Source: Terebella lapidaria
Lineage: Eukaryota > Annelida > Polychaeta > Terebellida > Terebellidae
Direction of reading: 5' to 3'
Length of the DNA stretch: 64,000 bases
Assembly (NCBI GenBank): GCA_949152475.1
Contig: OX424567.1
Span: 23,647,402-23,711,401 of the forward strand
The translations under genes and the position numbers were made by a program. The notes below the pieces were generated by a model. That model did not search any database. It had not been told where the DNA came from and saw only the letters and a list, made by a program, of their open reading frames with translations. This document shows positions 11,169 to 22,900 of this stretch, piece after piece; positions within the stretch are counted from its first letter, which is position 1; each line of letters opens with the position of its first letter.

Positions 11169-12406
11169 CTGAAAACAAATACAAGCATTTGTGAATGCAA
11201 CAATTGAGCCTTACACCACATCTTATTCATGATAATACCAGTGTATGTACAGTTTGTGCTTTCATTGTTAGATCAAGATTAATAGAAACAGTGCATGTGT
11301 GAGGGGGAAGGAACAAAGTAATTGGGTAAGCAGCAATCAATAGATGCATTGGAGAAAGCAGATGAAAAATTTCAATTGGTCAAATTGAATGTTGTAAAAT
11401 AGTAAAGCTGGCATAAATAGATATGAAAAATGAATAAGGAAACTGAAACAACAGTGGAAAATAATAAATTTATATTACATGGAGATATAGTACAAAGGCA
11501 TTTTAAAGCAAATCAGCATAAATCCAGTATCAACATATAAGGGTCCAATTGACATGTTGAAAATAACATTTTGTATAATATTGAAACAATGGATAATTAT
11601 TTCCTTAATTAACATAGTGATGATATGTGATATATTTCAGGGATGAAACATACATATAATCATGATAATCACTCAACCTTTAGAATCTGGTCAGAGCATT
11701 TGGATCACTGCATTCACTTGTTAAAGAAATGATTAATAGTATTTATACAGTAACACGATGCTTGTCTTGCTATCTTACATGATTACTAATTGTGCCAATT
11801 CCTCACCAATCCAGTCGTTGGGTCGCGGGTTCAATCCCAAATCTCGACAGCAAAAGATTTGATAATTGGTGACCACATAGTACAAGTGAGCTTTCTACAG
11901 GTTCTCAGGTTTCCTCACACAGAGCATCAAAATACAATCAAACATAACAATTTAACAGTAGATTTTGTAAAGCACCTGAAAACAGCTCATAAAACATAAT
12001 GGTTTTCAGAATACATATATATAAATATAAAGTTGCAATATGGTTATTATATCTTGGGAGTATCAGTAGGTAGGCTGCAGGTAAGTAGTGGTAATTCGGT
12101 GAATACAGTCTGTGTTAGAATTGATTGTGAGGTAATGGCAATATATGGTATTCAGTAAAAATAAAGGATGTCATTATGTCATAAAGGATTATTTGAAATG
12201 CACTCTGGATTCATATACCTATATTACAGGATAAATATGGTGGTAAATTATAACGAAAATTACGTGAAACAAAATCATCGATAGGCAGGAACAAAATGAT
12301 GAATAAGTAAAATAATGGCGAGAATATATTAAATAATGTTACATTTAGAATCAAAAATTATAATTTCAATGACACAAATAAACAAAATATAAATAAAACA
12401 AAATAA
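11169..12406. other. Intron sequence, nothing recognised
   Basis: Part of the ~2.1-kb first intron of the P2X7-like-domain model. It is AT-rich and without ORFs of note. Around 11815-11840 a GGGTTCAATCCC stretch resembles a Pol III B box but has no matching A box nearby. Confidence 0.45.
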
Positions 12407-12481
12407 CAGCTGACGCTCTATCATTGAGCTATCCAAATGTTTCAACTTTGGAGTAGGTATCGAACCTACAACCTTCAGCTG
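12407..12481 (-). other. tRNA-like sequence with its halves in reversed (permuted) order
   Basis: On the minus strand a tRNA 3' half comes first (12481-12446): anticodon-stem strand GCTGA, a 5-nt variable region, T arm GTAGG-TTCGATA-CCTAC and acceptor strand TCCAAA. A 7-nt spacer follows, then a 5' half (12438-12407): acceptor strand TTTGGA, TA, D arm GCTC-AATGATA-GAGC, G and anticodon-stem strand TCAGC. The acceptor strands pair over six bases and the anticodon-stem strands over five, so the halves fit one another. The B box therefore precedes the A box. Both outer edges are the palindrome CAGCTG, and a T4 run follows the 5' half. U33 is not present at the expected place, so a working anticodon loop is doubtful. 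It may be a pseudogene made from a circularised or tandem tRNA. Confidence 0.4.
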
Positions 12482-13266
12482 CTTGAAATAATAATGTGAC
12501 AATAAATAAATGAAAATAATATAAATTTATCATGTTCATGCAGTTAATTGAAATAGAATATTAGGTCACTGTCTAATTGTTAACTAAACAACTTAAAGTG
12601 TGAGCAAGGTAAGACAGCATATGGCTTCTTATACAAATTGATGGAATTACTGAAAGGGTTACAGTCTGTTAAAGATGAAAATAATATTAATAATAATGCC
12701 AACATTCGGATACGTCATTCTGTAAGTGAACCGTCATCTCACCAATGCTGTTGGGTTGGGGCTTGGGAATGGGTTCAATCCATGGCATCAACAGTAATCA
12801 TACATGGAACGGTGATCGTAGAGTCAATGAATAAATCAAATTATGGCAGACAAGACATAATGACGATGGGAGTAAATTTAAATGGAAATGATTATTTCCA
12901 AATTCATACCATGTTAGCAGCTCATATGACACATTTTATTTTAATGTAGACTACCAGCACTGGTCCTAGTGTGAGCACTGGTAACCACTCTATATGTGAG
13001 GTGGTACGTCGCGTTGACATTACCACATGAACATGAACACTGTATGAACAGAGAGTATAGAGCACTCTCTGGTATGACGTAAAACGTAATTTTTCTCAAG
13101 GTTATCTGCCCTTCACATTAGTATATTTTTTAATCGTAGGCCATGAACGCCTGATTTTCATCAAAATCAATTGTACGAGTATATATTTTTCTATTTCAAA
13201 ACGCATGCAGTAGCCATATCACCGTTTATATTACTCATGTCAACTTCAGTGTAATGAATTACTTAC
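12482..13266. other. Intron sequence, nothing recognised
   Basis: The remainder of the first intron of the P2X7-like-domain model. A 103-codon plus ORF at 12638-12949 has no recognisable motif and looks like chance. Confidence 0.4.
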
Positions 13267-13515
13267 CGCCTCATCGTCTTCATGGTAGTCCATGTCTGAT
13301 TCTGACTCTGGACATGGTTCGAGGCCAAGCTCCGGAGAAAGCTTTGAACCCTCCTTCCCGGGCCCGTTCGTACACCCCATCTTCACAGTGCCACATTTAC
13401 ATAAGCTGGAGCAGAAAGCTCCTCTCTGCAAGCAGGGTCAAGCTCCTCGTTTCTGTGCCCTATTACACCTGTTTTTGCAGGCACATTTGCCCGGGTCTGC
13501 ATTGAATTTCGACAT
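13267..13515 (-). CDS. First coding exon of the P2X7-like-domain gene, with an in-frame TGA
   Basis: An ATG at 13515 opens an 83-codon exon that ends in phase 0 at a strong donor (GCG|GTAAGT, 13266-13261). It encodes a cysteine cluster (CACKNRCNRAQKRGA, stop, PCLQRGAFCSSLCKCG, then CTNGPG) and an acidic tail (SESDMDYHEDDEA). This resembles the short CXC-like Cys motif that precedes P2X7-type domains in invertebrate proteins (family knowledge, uncertain). A TGA interrupts it between KRGA and PCLQ, exactly where such motifs usually have Cys. It could be a null mutation of TGC/TGT, a sequencing error or, less likely, selenocysteine. Linkage to the exons at 9.8-11.2 kb is inferred from strand, phase and known domain pairing. 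Confidence 0.5.
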
Positions 13516-13779
13516 ACTGTGTGTCAGCTGGTGACTGATCACTCAATGTTTACCTTACAACAGACCACTTCCGGTCCGTTACCAAGACATTTTGATTTCA
13601 CGACATTACGTTTTCGTGGCGGTCGGCGGTCCACTCAGAAGTCGTGCTTCTTTGCTAAAACACTGTCATCTATAAATAGCACAAAAACTGTTCTAATATG
13701 AATAGGTAAAACCTAGATGCGAGCGCAGAAATAACCAATATACGCAAACATTACAACATTTACATGTACGGCTGTATAT
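13516..13779. other. Probable promoter/5' side of the P2X7-like-domain gene
   Basis: Short GC-richer stretch upstream of the exon 1 start. No individual promoter element could be assigned with confidence. Confidence 0.25.
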
Positions 13780-13955
13780 AGATCTATACTGTATATATAA
13801 TATTATAAATCCATCAATAGCATGGAATAGTTAAATAATAAAATAATGAAAACATATTATTATAATATGGATCTATACTGTATATATAATATTATAAATC
13901 CATCAATAGCATGGAATAGTTAAATAATAAAATAATGAAAACATATTATTATATA
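13780..13955. repeat. Two-copy tandem duplication, unit about 88 bp
   Basis: GATCTATACTGTATATATAA, then TATTATAAATCCATCAATAG and an A/T-rich remainder ending in AAAACATATTATTAT, appears twice in direct succession and almost identically. It is a recent local duplication of intergenic DNA. Confidence 0.85.
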
Positions 13956-14089
13956 AATCTAGACTCCAGATCTAGTTCAATACAAACCTCAAATGATTTT
14001 TTGACCATAAGTTTAATTCACCAACGTTCTCATTCACGAAGATAGAAGTGTAAAATTTGGAGAAACGGAAAAATGTTGGACTGAAAATA

Positions 14090-16937
14090 TCATATTGATT
14101 TCTTCTGGAAGTCTTGGGAAGATTTGAGAAGGTTCATTGATGGCTTGTGGGAATGTGACACAGTGTCCATTTGCAGCAATACCTCCGTGGTTGAGCATAT
14201 GCACATTAATAGAAGGAGATATTTTGGTTATAAGTTGTTGTTCGATAATAGTTAGTCCATCTAGTCATGCTAGTTGTTCAGGTAGCGCTCCAGGATCCAT
14301 ATTATTAGGCATCCCGATTGAAAATCGGGAGGCCTTATGTTTTTTTTTCTTTTTTTTTCTTTTTTTTTCTTTTTTTTTTTTTTTTTTTTTTTTCTTCCGC
14401 CGTTCGGTTTCCGGATCATAACTCTTGAACGCCTTAATCTATCTTTCCGAAATTTTCACAGCTCATCCGAAATACTTTGCTCCTAACCCCTATTGTTTTT
14501 CGTCGAGACCCGAAATCCAAGATGGCCGCCAGCGGCCATTTTGAAAAAAAATATCGGGCGATTCCTGTCAATGTCATAATTTGATTCAGGCAATTTCCAG
14601 GGGGAAAAAATTTTTTGGGTGTATTTTTTTTTGGACTTAGAATTTTTCCCTCACCTGCCCCCATGCAGATGTAATACTGTGACTGAGCCATGCTACTGTA
14701 TTCACTGACTGCAGCCTGCATGTCCAACATGAGGCTAGGCTCTGCCCTCTCAGCCAGTGCAGTATATGAGAGCCCTGCTCAGTAATGCCTGTGATAAGGC
14801 AATACCCCCCCCCCCCCTCTCCCTCCCCCACCTCCACTGTCAGCCAGTCTAATCTGCATATGAATGTAGCAATGTATCAGTGACTTGTATGCACTGCCCC
14901 TCTTCCCCCCCCCCCCCCCCCTCTCCTGTCCCCTCACCCCAGTTTACTATACTAACACCAACAAGTTGGAACAATGCCCTCCTTCCCTTTCTAAAGAAAA
15001 CAATAGGTGGTTATATAATGATGACCCAAACTGAAGATAACAGCTTTGAAGGTCTGTCTGGGCCTTGGTTGCCGGTCAATTGTTCATTGTATTCAGTTAA
15101 AACAGCACTGTGTTTATCTGGATGAAACTACATGCATTGTTTTGTTTTCTAGCTGTATTTCACATGCAGTGACCAAATTATCATTGTTTTACTTAGTCAG
15201 AACCCAGAATAATTTCCTTTTTGCTTGTATTATGAATGTCTGTCATGTCTGTACATTTAATACCTATTGAGATTAAAACAAATATTTGATGGACATTTGT
15301 CTAGTGAGCAACTGCTATAATTTGAACTCTCACTCCCACCTGTGTTCAATAATCCTGGTATATGTATTATAATAACAGTCAAGTTTCACCATTAGAAAAG
15401 AAAAGAAAAATTGGGGGATGCCACAAAGCCTATAGGCTTTTATGTCTAGTTTGATGCTGAAAACATTTTGATCTCCTCTTTCTCATGAACACATCGTTTA
15501 CATACTTGAGAATTCGCAGAGGACATCTTCATTTGCAATCTAGTTTCATTGCACACATTGCAAGTACTGAAATCGAATGACAACTGCTTTAGCTCGAAAT
15601 TGCGGATGGCGTCCATTGCTTTATTGAATTGTGAATCTTCTGATAGTGGTGGTGGATTTGGTAGATCTTCTGTGGAATTTATTTTTAGTTGTTTCATCTG
15701 CTTCTTGATCTGTCGTTTGTTTCTCATGTGGCGGTTCTTTCGTTCCTCTGATGATTCATCTTTTTTCGGCAATTCATATGGTACTCCCAACTTTCTTGCA
15801 ATGACTTCACTAAAATGCTGCACAGAGTCATCAAGATTTTTAATCGAATCTTTACATGGAACAGTAGCAGGTGATTCGTCTGTCACTGTCGGTTGGCTGA
15901 TATATATATGGCTGCCATCTTGTTCACCTTCATCATCAAGGTTTTGCTTCCTCGCTTTCTCGTTAATTTTGTTAGGTCTTCGGCATGCTTTCTTGGTTAA
16001 TGGACGTTCCTTTTTTTCCTTGTGGAACAAGACATCAGTGGTATCACCGTCAGTCGTTTTGTTGGTTTCCTCTGTCACTGTCGGTTGGTTGTTACATACA
16101 TGGCTGCCATCTTGTTCACCTTCATCATCAAGCCTATGCTTCTTCGCTTTTTTGGTCATTTTTTTAGGTCTTCGGCATGTTTTTTTGGTTACTGGACGTT
16201 CGTTGCTTTCCCGGTGTAGCAATTCAGTGATATTTTCATCAGTTATTTTGTTGGTTTTCTGTGTTAGAACCGGATTTTCTTTAACTATGGATTCTGTAGT
16301 TGTGCCTGATGTTTTGGTATCCTCTATGAGAAGGTTGTAGTGATTGTTTCTCAATAAGAGATGAATACATTTGGCAGAACGGTGATGGTATCCGCCAATT
16401 TGTTTCATGGAAGCAAATTTCATCACTAGATCGAGTGCTCTGCAACCAGACTTTGATATTGTATTCGAGGATACCTGCTGCTGTTGAGATTTCTCAACCA
16501 GTCGCAAATTCTCTTCCATCAACCATGTGCAACTCGCACTGCTGTGGAACTGCATCGAAACTGTGGTACAGTGACACGAGCTCGCTGAATTTTTCCCAGT
16601 GTCTGTGGACATATCCGCATATTGATTTTCGGAACACTGAAGTTCTGGTGAGATCCCCATGTACAGCTAAACTAAGACAGTGAAAAAAACAATTGCCGTC
16701 ACCTGGAACATTGTAAGCTGTGTAATGTTTATCTTGTATCACTATTGGAAAGTGAAATCCGGAATAGTTGTTCAGAGCAGGCCTCGATTGTTTCTCTTCC
16801 GTTCTCAGAATTTTAGCAGGTATTAACGTTGTAGTTCCTGTGTGGGGTCTTTTGTATGATCCTGCTTTGCAGTACTCATGGTCTACTGCTGGCTGATGAC
16901 ACACAGTCCGATGACTGATGGCGTAGTTATGATCCAT
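14090..16937 (-). pseudogene. Helentron/Helitron replicase N-terminal region (OTU protease + Cys cluster), broken and interrupted
   Basis: From an ATG at 16937 the frame encodes an OTU cysteine-protease domain (YNVPGDGNCFFHCLSLAVHG with the catalytic Cys). A TGA follows at about 16488, then a frameshift near 16380. The OTU end with its His (IHLLLRNNHYN) then appears in the next frame. Lys-rich duplicated linkers follow (two RPxxKKxCRRPxK units). The last block is a cysteine cluster, CNVCNETR...CKRCVHEKEE, ending MFSASN. The reading stops where a family B element (14306-15449) is inserted. On the far side it resumes (14305 to ~14090) with MDPGALPEQLA, a TGA, then QQLITKISPSINVHML and FPQAINEPSQIFPRLPEE. 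This last block is typical of the region ahead of the Rep domain. The Rep and helicase domains are absent. It is a dead, 3'-truncated copy. Confidence 0.85.
14306..15449 (+). mobile_element. Helentron-type non-autonomous element, family B, inserted in the replicase pseudogene
   Basis: The head reads TAGGCATCCC followed by the palindrome CCCGATTGAAAATCGGG. A long T-run (14340-14393) follows, then a block with ATGGCCGCC, two C-runs and a unique stretch. The tail has GGGGGATGCC (the inverted partner of GGCATCCC), the palindrome AAAGCCTATAGGCTTT and finally TATGTCTAG. A terminal inverted repeat at one end, its subterminal partner at the other and palindromes beside both fit Helentron/Helitron2. 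The flanks join as ATTAT|TTGATG with no target duplication, matching insertion between two Ts. The element splits the replicase coding frame, which supplies an independent check on both borders. Confidence 0.85.
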
Positions 16938-17390
16938 CCTTGTATTCTATAGTGCTTTGTTAAACCGTTGGTTTTAATTATTTATTATTAATTTTGTAAT
17001 AATTAGAAATATATTTTGTCAGTAACTCTTGGCATATATATGAAGTCTTCTCATGTCAGGCCTATTATTTTAGACTTAAACAGAAATGGAAGCTCGAAAC
17101 GCTACACTCGACAATTGATTCCCACGTATCCTCCGTCAATAATAGCAATGGATAAATTGATTTGTCAAGCAGCCTCGGCAAGTGCTGTGTGTCAAACAGA
17201 TTGATTGAAGCAAAATATTAAGGGTTTAATGCTCCTATGCCCTACATGAATTTCAGAATTTAAGTATGGGCCTAAAGACCACCTTCTGTGTCACCTATGG
17301 GTCCATTAAATATATATTTCACTATTGTTATTGAAGTATTATTGAGTCTATTTGGTGTGGCAAGAGAGGCCAGCCAGAAAACAGAGAAAA
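16938..17390. other. No gene recognised
   Basis: Upstream flank of the replicase pseudogene. It may contain its promoter or terminal sequence, but no palindromic element end was found here. Confidence 0.3.
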
Positions 17391-18763
17391 CTAGACATAA
17401 AAGCCTATAGGCTTTGTGGCATCCCCCATTTTGTTCTTATCATTTCAAATGGTCATACTGGACTGAGAAAAAAGGATACATAGGCCATTGTATGTGGGTA
17501 AGAGTGAGAGCTCATCAGACAGTTTCTTACCAGAACTGCTTTTTATCATCTTGACAACTTGGCCCACCAGACATTTGCCACCCCAAATGAATGGACAATT
17601 ACCCAGCCAATATTATTCAGCGTACTAGTATATTTAATCAGAATGTTCGTGATATTTTTCAGGTGCTCCTGTCAAATATAAAATGATATGTGACTAAAAG
17701 GATGCTGTGTCATCTTGGCCAATTTTGTGATTTCAAAACTTGTACAATACAGCGGAATTTTCGCATTCATATTATAACCAAAGCCAGACATTTGCCAGCT
17801 AACTAAAACAATGATGATTTGGTCATTGCATGTGAAATAGAGTTGAATAACAAAACATTCAAACAATACATGTTTGTACAATATAAATGCAGACAGGGCA
17901 AATCATTCCCCAAGCATGTTGTGTCATGTGTGTTGGCTTATTAACCAACTATTGTATTCTGTGGGATGGAACTTCATTCTTTTACCATGTACACACACTA
18001 GTAAACCAGGCTTTGGAGGGGGGAGTGAGGGATAATGCATGGATATAAGCCTAGGGTCATGTTGGACATGCTAGCTGTATCATTTGTCAGGCATACTGAG
18101 CAGGGCTGGCTGAGAGGGGTGGAGCCTATTTCTGTGCTGGACAGACTGGCTGATCTTGTCAGGCATGACTGAGCAGGGCTGGCTGAGAGGGGCGGAGCCT
18201 ATTTCTGAGCTGGACAGACTAGCTGATCTTGTAAGGCATGACTGAGCAGGGCTGGCTGAGAGGGGCAGACCCCATTGCTGTGCTGGACAGACTGGCTGAT
18301 CTCCTGCACTGGCTGAGAGGGCAGAGCCTAGCCTCATGCTGGACATGCAGGCTGCAGTCAGTGAATACAGTAGCATGGCTCAGTTATAGTATTACATCTG
18401 CATGGGCGCAGGCGAGGGAAAAATTCTAAGTCCAAAAAAAAAAAAAATACACCTACAAAAATTTTTTTCCTCTGGAAATTGCCTGAATCAAATTATGACA
18501 TTGACAGGAATCGCCCGATTTTTTTTCCAAAATGGCCGCTGGCGGCCATCTTGGATTTCGGATCTCGACGAAAAATAATAGGGGTTAGAAGCAAAGTATT
18601 TCGGATGAGCTGTGAAAATTTCGGAAAGATAGATCAAGGCGTTCAAGAGTTATGATCCGGAAACCAAACGGCGGAAGAAAAAAAAAAGAAAAAGAAAAAG
18701 AAAAAAAAAAAAAAAAAAACAGACAAAAACATAAGGCCTCCCGATTTTCAATCGGGATGCCTA
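17391..18763 (-). mobile_element. Helentron-type element, family B, second copy in opposite orientation
   Basis: The copy runs minus from TAGGCATCCCG at 18763 to the CTAG at 17391, with the same head palindrome, poly-T, ATGGCCGCC block, GGGGGATGCC and tail palindrome as the copy at 14306. The ~250 bases after the poly-T match the other copy with few differences. Its middle has an expanded tandem array (18085-18365) where the first copy has about one unit. The flanks again fit a T|T target without duplication. With the first copy it makes the locus a large imperfect inverted repeat. Confidence 0.85.
18085..18365 (-). repeat. Tandem array inside family B element, unit about 73 bp, about 3.5 copies
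   Basis: The unit on the plus strand is GACTGAGCAGGGCTGGCTGA, GAGGGG(C/T)GGAGCC, TATTTCTG and TGGACAGACTGGCTGATCTT. Copies start near 18092, 18167 and 18240, with a partial copy after 18300. Confidence 0.85.
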
Positions 18764-19835
18764 ATAAAACAAGAAATAGGCCTATTTCTCTGGGCAAGGT
18801 CTAGGTAGACCTATTTGTTTGTTTTTTGTGTGTGTGGGAGTGGGTGTGGGTGTGGAGGGAGGGGTTTGCTTGAACGACACTGAACAGCAGGACTATGCCA
18901 GGAGTTATTCTAGCACACGCATACAATTTGATTGCAAATACAGCTGAGTCGTCTTTGCATTTATAAGCCCCTACATATACGTACTAGTATATATTTGCCA
19001 AAATAACACAGTTTCAAAAGTTTAGATTTGATGGATATTAAAAGATAAGCAGAGACATTTTTTTTCATCTACCATACACTGTTATTTTTTACAGTGATTT
19101 TTTTTCACAGAACAACAGGCCTGGTCAACCTGGATACCAGATGTAGACCTATAAACTTTAGTATAGGCTATATACAGTACCTAGTGAGTTGAAGCCAGGA
19201 AATTAGAAGGCCACTATTTTATTGAGCTAATTTATATATGGGCCTAACTTCACTACAAAGTAGGATATCAGACTTCTTTAGTTCAAGTTTCTAGATCTAG
19301 TCGAAATCCTAACTGATCAGCACTTTCTGATTAAGTTAACATCAGTGAGTGATGGCTATCACTGTATCAGGCTATGGCTGTATAGATCCAGTAAAATCAG
19401 TAGACCCTAGATCTACATTGAATTATTTCATGCGAGTTAACTAATTATTCTCAGATTAACACACCAATACCACTTATTACCACTACTCAATTGTATCCAG
19501 GCTGAGCTACAGCCAGAGACCAAGATGAATGAGAAGCGCGGCAAAATCTTTGTTTTCACGCTGTTGCTAAGCACTAGTGGCGCCGTCTGTTGATCACAAA
19601 CTGTGTTTATGCGCCCTCTAGCGAATATACGATGCAACTGGTTTTTCCCATATTATTTTCAACCAATCACAAATGAGCCTGATACGGGAAAAGCCCAGGC
19701 TGCGACAAACAGACAGGCGGAAGTTATGTTTTGTGTTTGGTATCGCAGTTTGAAGTTCCATGCACTTGAGTATATTGTATACACTAGATTGTTAAAAATC
19801 GTATGTTTGTCACTCATATACGTGTAACCATTGAG
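18764..19835. other. No gene recognised
   Basis: A G/T-rich stretch at 18810-18865, then AT-rich intergenic DNA. Between 19500 and 19760 the base composition rises and a CCAAT-type motif (AACCAATCACAA, ~19660) is present. A promoter is conceivable, but no gene could be tied to it. Confidence 0.35.
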
Positions 19836-19882
19836 CTCGCTTCGCGAGCTGCCCTTCGGGCAGCTCGAGCTGCGCTCGCTAT
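19836..19882. repeat. Compact palindrome cluster
   Basis: GAGCTCGCTTCGCGAGC is followed directly by GAGCTGCCC-TT-CGGGCAGCTC sharing bases, then GAGCTGCGCTCGC. Two alternative strong hairpins can form. Such cores are often the centre or end of foldback elements, but matching outer arms were not found here. Confidence 0.7.
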
Positions 19883-19939
19883 AAATAGCACTTTCTCAAG
19901 CGTCGGGAAAATCTGCCAAAATATCGAATCCCATACAGT

Positions 19940-22900
19940 GGCCCTTTAAGTAACTTTTTTTCTCTTCGATACTTAACACTCCTCATATGTACTCCTATGA
20001 TGTGTATAAGTTTCGTTGCGCTTGAATCGTTCGAAGTGGGCCATTTTGGCCCAAACTCGGCCCAAAGGGACTTTCCCATGTTAAAATTTTCCTATGCTTT
20101 ATAATGGCACACATTATGCCTAATATCTCACGTAAATATTGAGATTGGAGACTAGGAATCAATTGTGGACATATAGGAAATGACATATGCCGAATATTCT
20201 CGTAACCTTGAATTTGACCTTTGACCTCAATTTCAAGGTCAGAGCACAAAATGACTTATACCTCGCTTAGCGACTTTACGGCTTAGGAATCCATTGTGGA
20301 CATATAGGAAATGATATTTACTGAATATTCTGATGACCTTGAATTTGACCTTTGACCTCATTTTCAAGGTCACGTGACAAAATGGCTAATATCTCGCTCG
20401 TTATCGTCTTTACCGCTTAGGAATCAATTATTCTCCGGGTTAGGCCCAGATATACTAGAAACGCACTAATCATGCTAATTTCAGCTGGTTCCATTTTGCG
20501 AGGTCTTCCGCAGTGATGGACAGGGAGTGATTCCACGGTGGACATACGTTGCGCTCTTTTGTGCAGGCTTCGCCCGTTTACTATGCTGTAGTTCACAAAG
20601 TCTCATGTCAGGGATGTTTGTGTGGTACAGCGGGGGTCGCAAATATTGTCACTCTGTTTGCCCAGGCAGTGATTTTTTGCACGCCCTGATATAACGCTGA
20701 TGTAATAGAATCATATTAGAAACATAAACATTAAGCTCTATAAGTACAATCTATCACATCAACTTCTTAAAAAAACTTTCCTCCGGACATATTCTTAACA
20801 CTTTCCATTCCTACTATTCTGTAGTTTGTGAACATATAGGAAATGATATATGCAGATCATTGTCATGACCTTAAATTTGACCTTCGACCTCATTTTCAAG
20901 GTCACAGGACAAAATGGCTAATATTTCGCTTCTAATTGACTTTACAGCTTAGGAATTAATTATGAACATATAGGAAATTATATGTACAGATCATTCTCAT
21001 GAACTTCAATTTGACCTATGACCTAAATTTCAAGGGCACAGGACAAATGACTTACATCTCCCTTATTATCGATTCTACAGCTTAGGAATCAATTGTGAAC
21101 ATATAGAAAATGATATATGTTGAAAATTGCAATGACCTTGAATTTGACCTTTGACCTCACTTTCAAGGTCAAAGGACAAAATAGCTAATATCTTGCTCCT
21201 CTATTGACTTTATAGCTTGTGAACCAATTGTGGATTTATACACTGAATATTTTGATGACCTTGAATTTGACCTTGAATTTATTTTTAAGGTCAGAGCACA
21301 AAATGGCTTGTACGTGTATCTCGCTTATTATCGACTTTACAGCTTAGGATTCGATAGTGAACATATAGAGAAAAATGTATGCTGAATTCTTTGGTGACCT
21401 TGACCACGACCTTTAACCTCATTTTCCAGGTCAAAGAACAAAATGGCCTATATCTCGCTTATTATCAACTTTACTGCTAATCAACTGCGAACAGGAAATG
21501 ATATATGCTGAATATTCTCATGATCTTGAACTTGATTTTTGACCTCATTTTCAAGGTCAGACCACAAATGGCTATTATCTCACTTATTACGTGCTTCACA
21601 GCTTAGAAATCAATTGTGGTCAAACTCTAAATGATATATGCTGAATATTCTCGTGACTTCGACTTGACCAATGACCTTATTTTGAAGTTTCTTCTGACCT
21701 GATTTTGAAGGTGACAGGACGAAATGGCTTATATCTCACTTATTGACTTCATAGTGTGGGAATCAATGAAGGACATATAGAAAATGTTATATGCCAAGTA
21801 TTCTGATGACCTTGAATTTGACATTTCCTTCATTTTCAAGGCCATGGGACAAAATTGCTAATATCTCTCAGAATTTTGAATTTACAGCTTAGCAATCAAC
21901 TGTGGGGATGATATATGCTTACTTGTCGCCCCCATACTCAAATACGATTAAAACGGCCCATGGATAGATGCGTTGGTCCGGTCCTGCAATAGTATCGCAG
22001 CATTTGTTTGGGTTTTTTTTAAATTGTATCAACGAGCAGATCGATGGAGGCAATCACTAAAAAAATATATTCCAGTTTTGTGAATTGTTCCCAAATTTTC
22101 TTCATGCCTAACAAGCGCAAAATATTGCGATCACTTCGAAAGATTTGACCGATCAGACAGCAGCTCCCCTGGAATTCCCTGACTCCGTGGGGAGCCTTGT
22201 TCATATCGTCATGGCTTGAGCATTGTTCCGATAGATGTCTTCTGATTGAGGACGTATTGCCGACCATTCAAATTGTGATAATGGTCGGGGGAGAAAAGTT
22301 TGTCAAAAAATATTTGTGCAGATAACGGATCCCTTCTTATCAACCGATGTACCCAGTATACTTGCGATCATGAAGTTTTGAATATGACGGAATGGGCTTA
22401 AAGGCATTTGCATAAAAAGACATATGAATCTCGGTACTGGTGACAGGGTGCACAATGCTTTCTGGAAATATGTTTTTATAGCGATTTTTCCCGTTCGATG
22501 CAGTTTGTCGAAATGTTTCACACAAAAAAATGTTGTTGTACAAGTCGAATACTATATGTATAAATGTGAAAAATGGAGCCTATACAAGTTAAATTTATAT
22601 AGCATGTCTATCAACGAGCTATCGTGCATAGGGGTTTCGGATTGATCTGGGTCTGGAAAGGGTCTGGAAATTGTTCCATTTTGAGCCTGGAAAGTCCCTG
22701 ATCTTGTTATTCACAGAACAGTGAAAACTCTATGACTGTAATTGCAGTATGTATGTCTACAGGGATGTAGTCTCAAATAAACTTCACATTCCCCACATTG
22801 GAATCGAGCTGTGCACTGCTAAGAGGCGACACATGTCTTTTACTACATTTCCTGACACTTACTGTATTATATATGCTGAATATTTTCTTGACCTTGAATC

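Noticed and set aside
11800-11880. Possible tRNA-derived SINE (GGGTTCAATCCC)
   Set aside because: Only a B-box-like word; no A box at the right distance and no clear tail.
14137-14421. 94-codon plus ORF ending in a Phe-rich run
   Set aside because: Crosses from replicase pseudogene (antisense) into the poly-T of the family B element; an artefact.
15549-16340. 263-codon plus-strand ORF
   Set aside because: Antisense shadow of the replicase pseudogene's linker; the minus-strand reading has the recognisable OTU and cysteine-cluster blocks.
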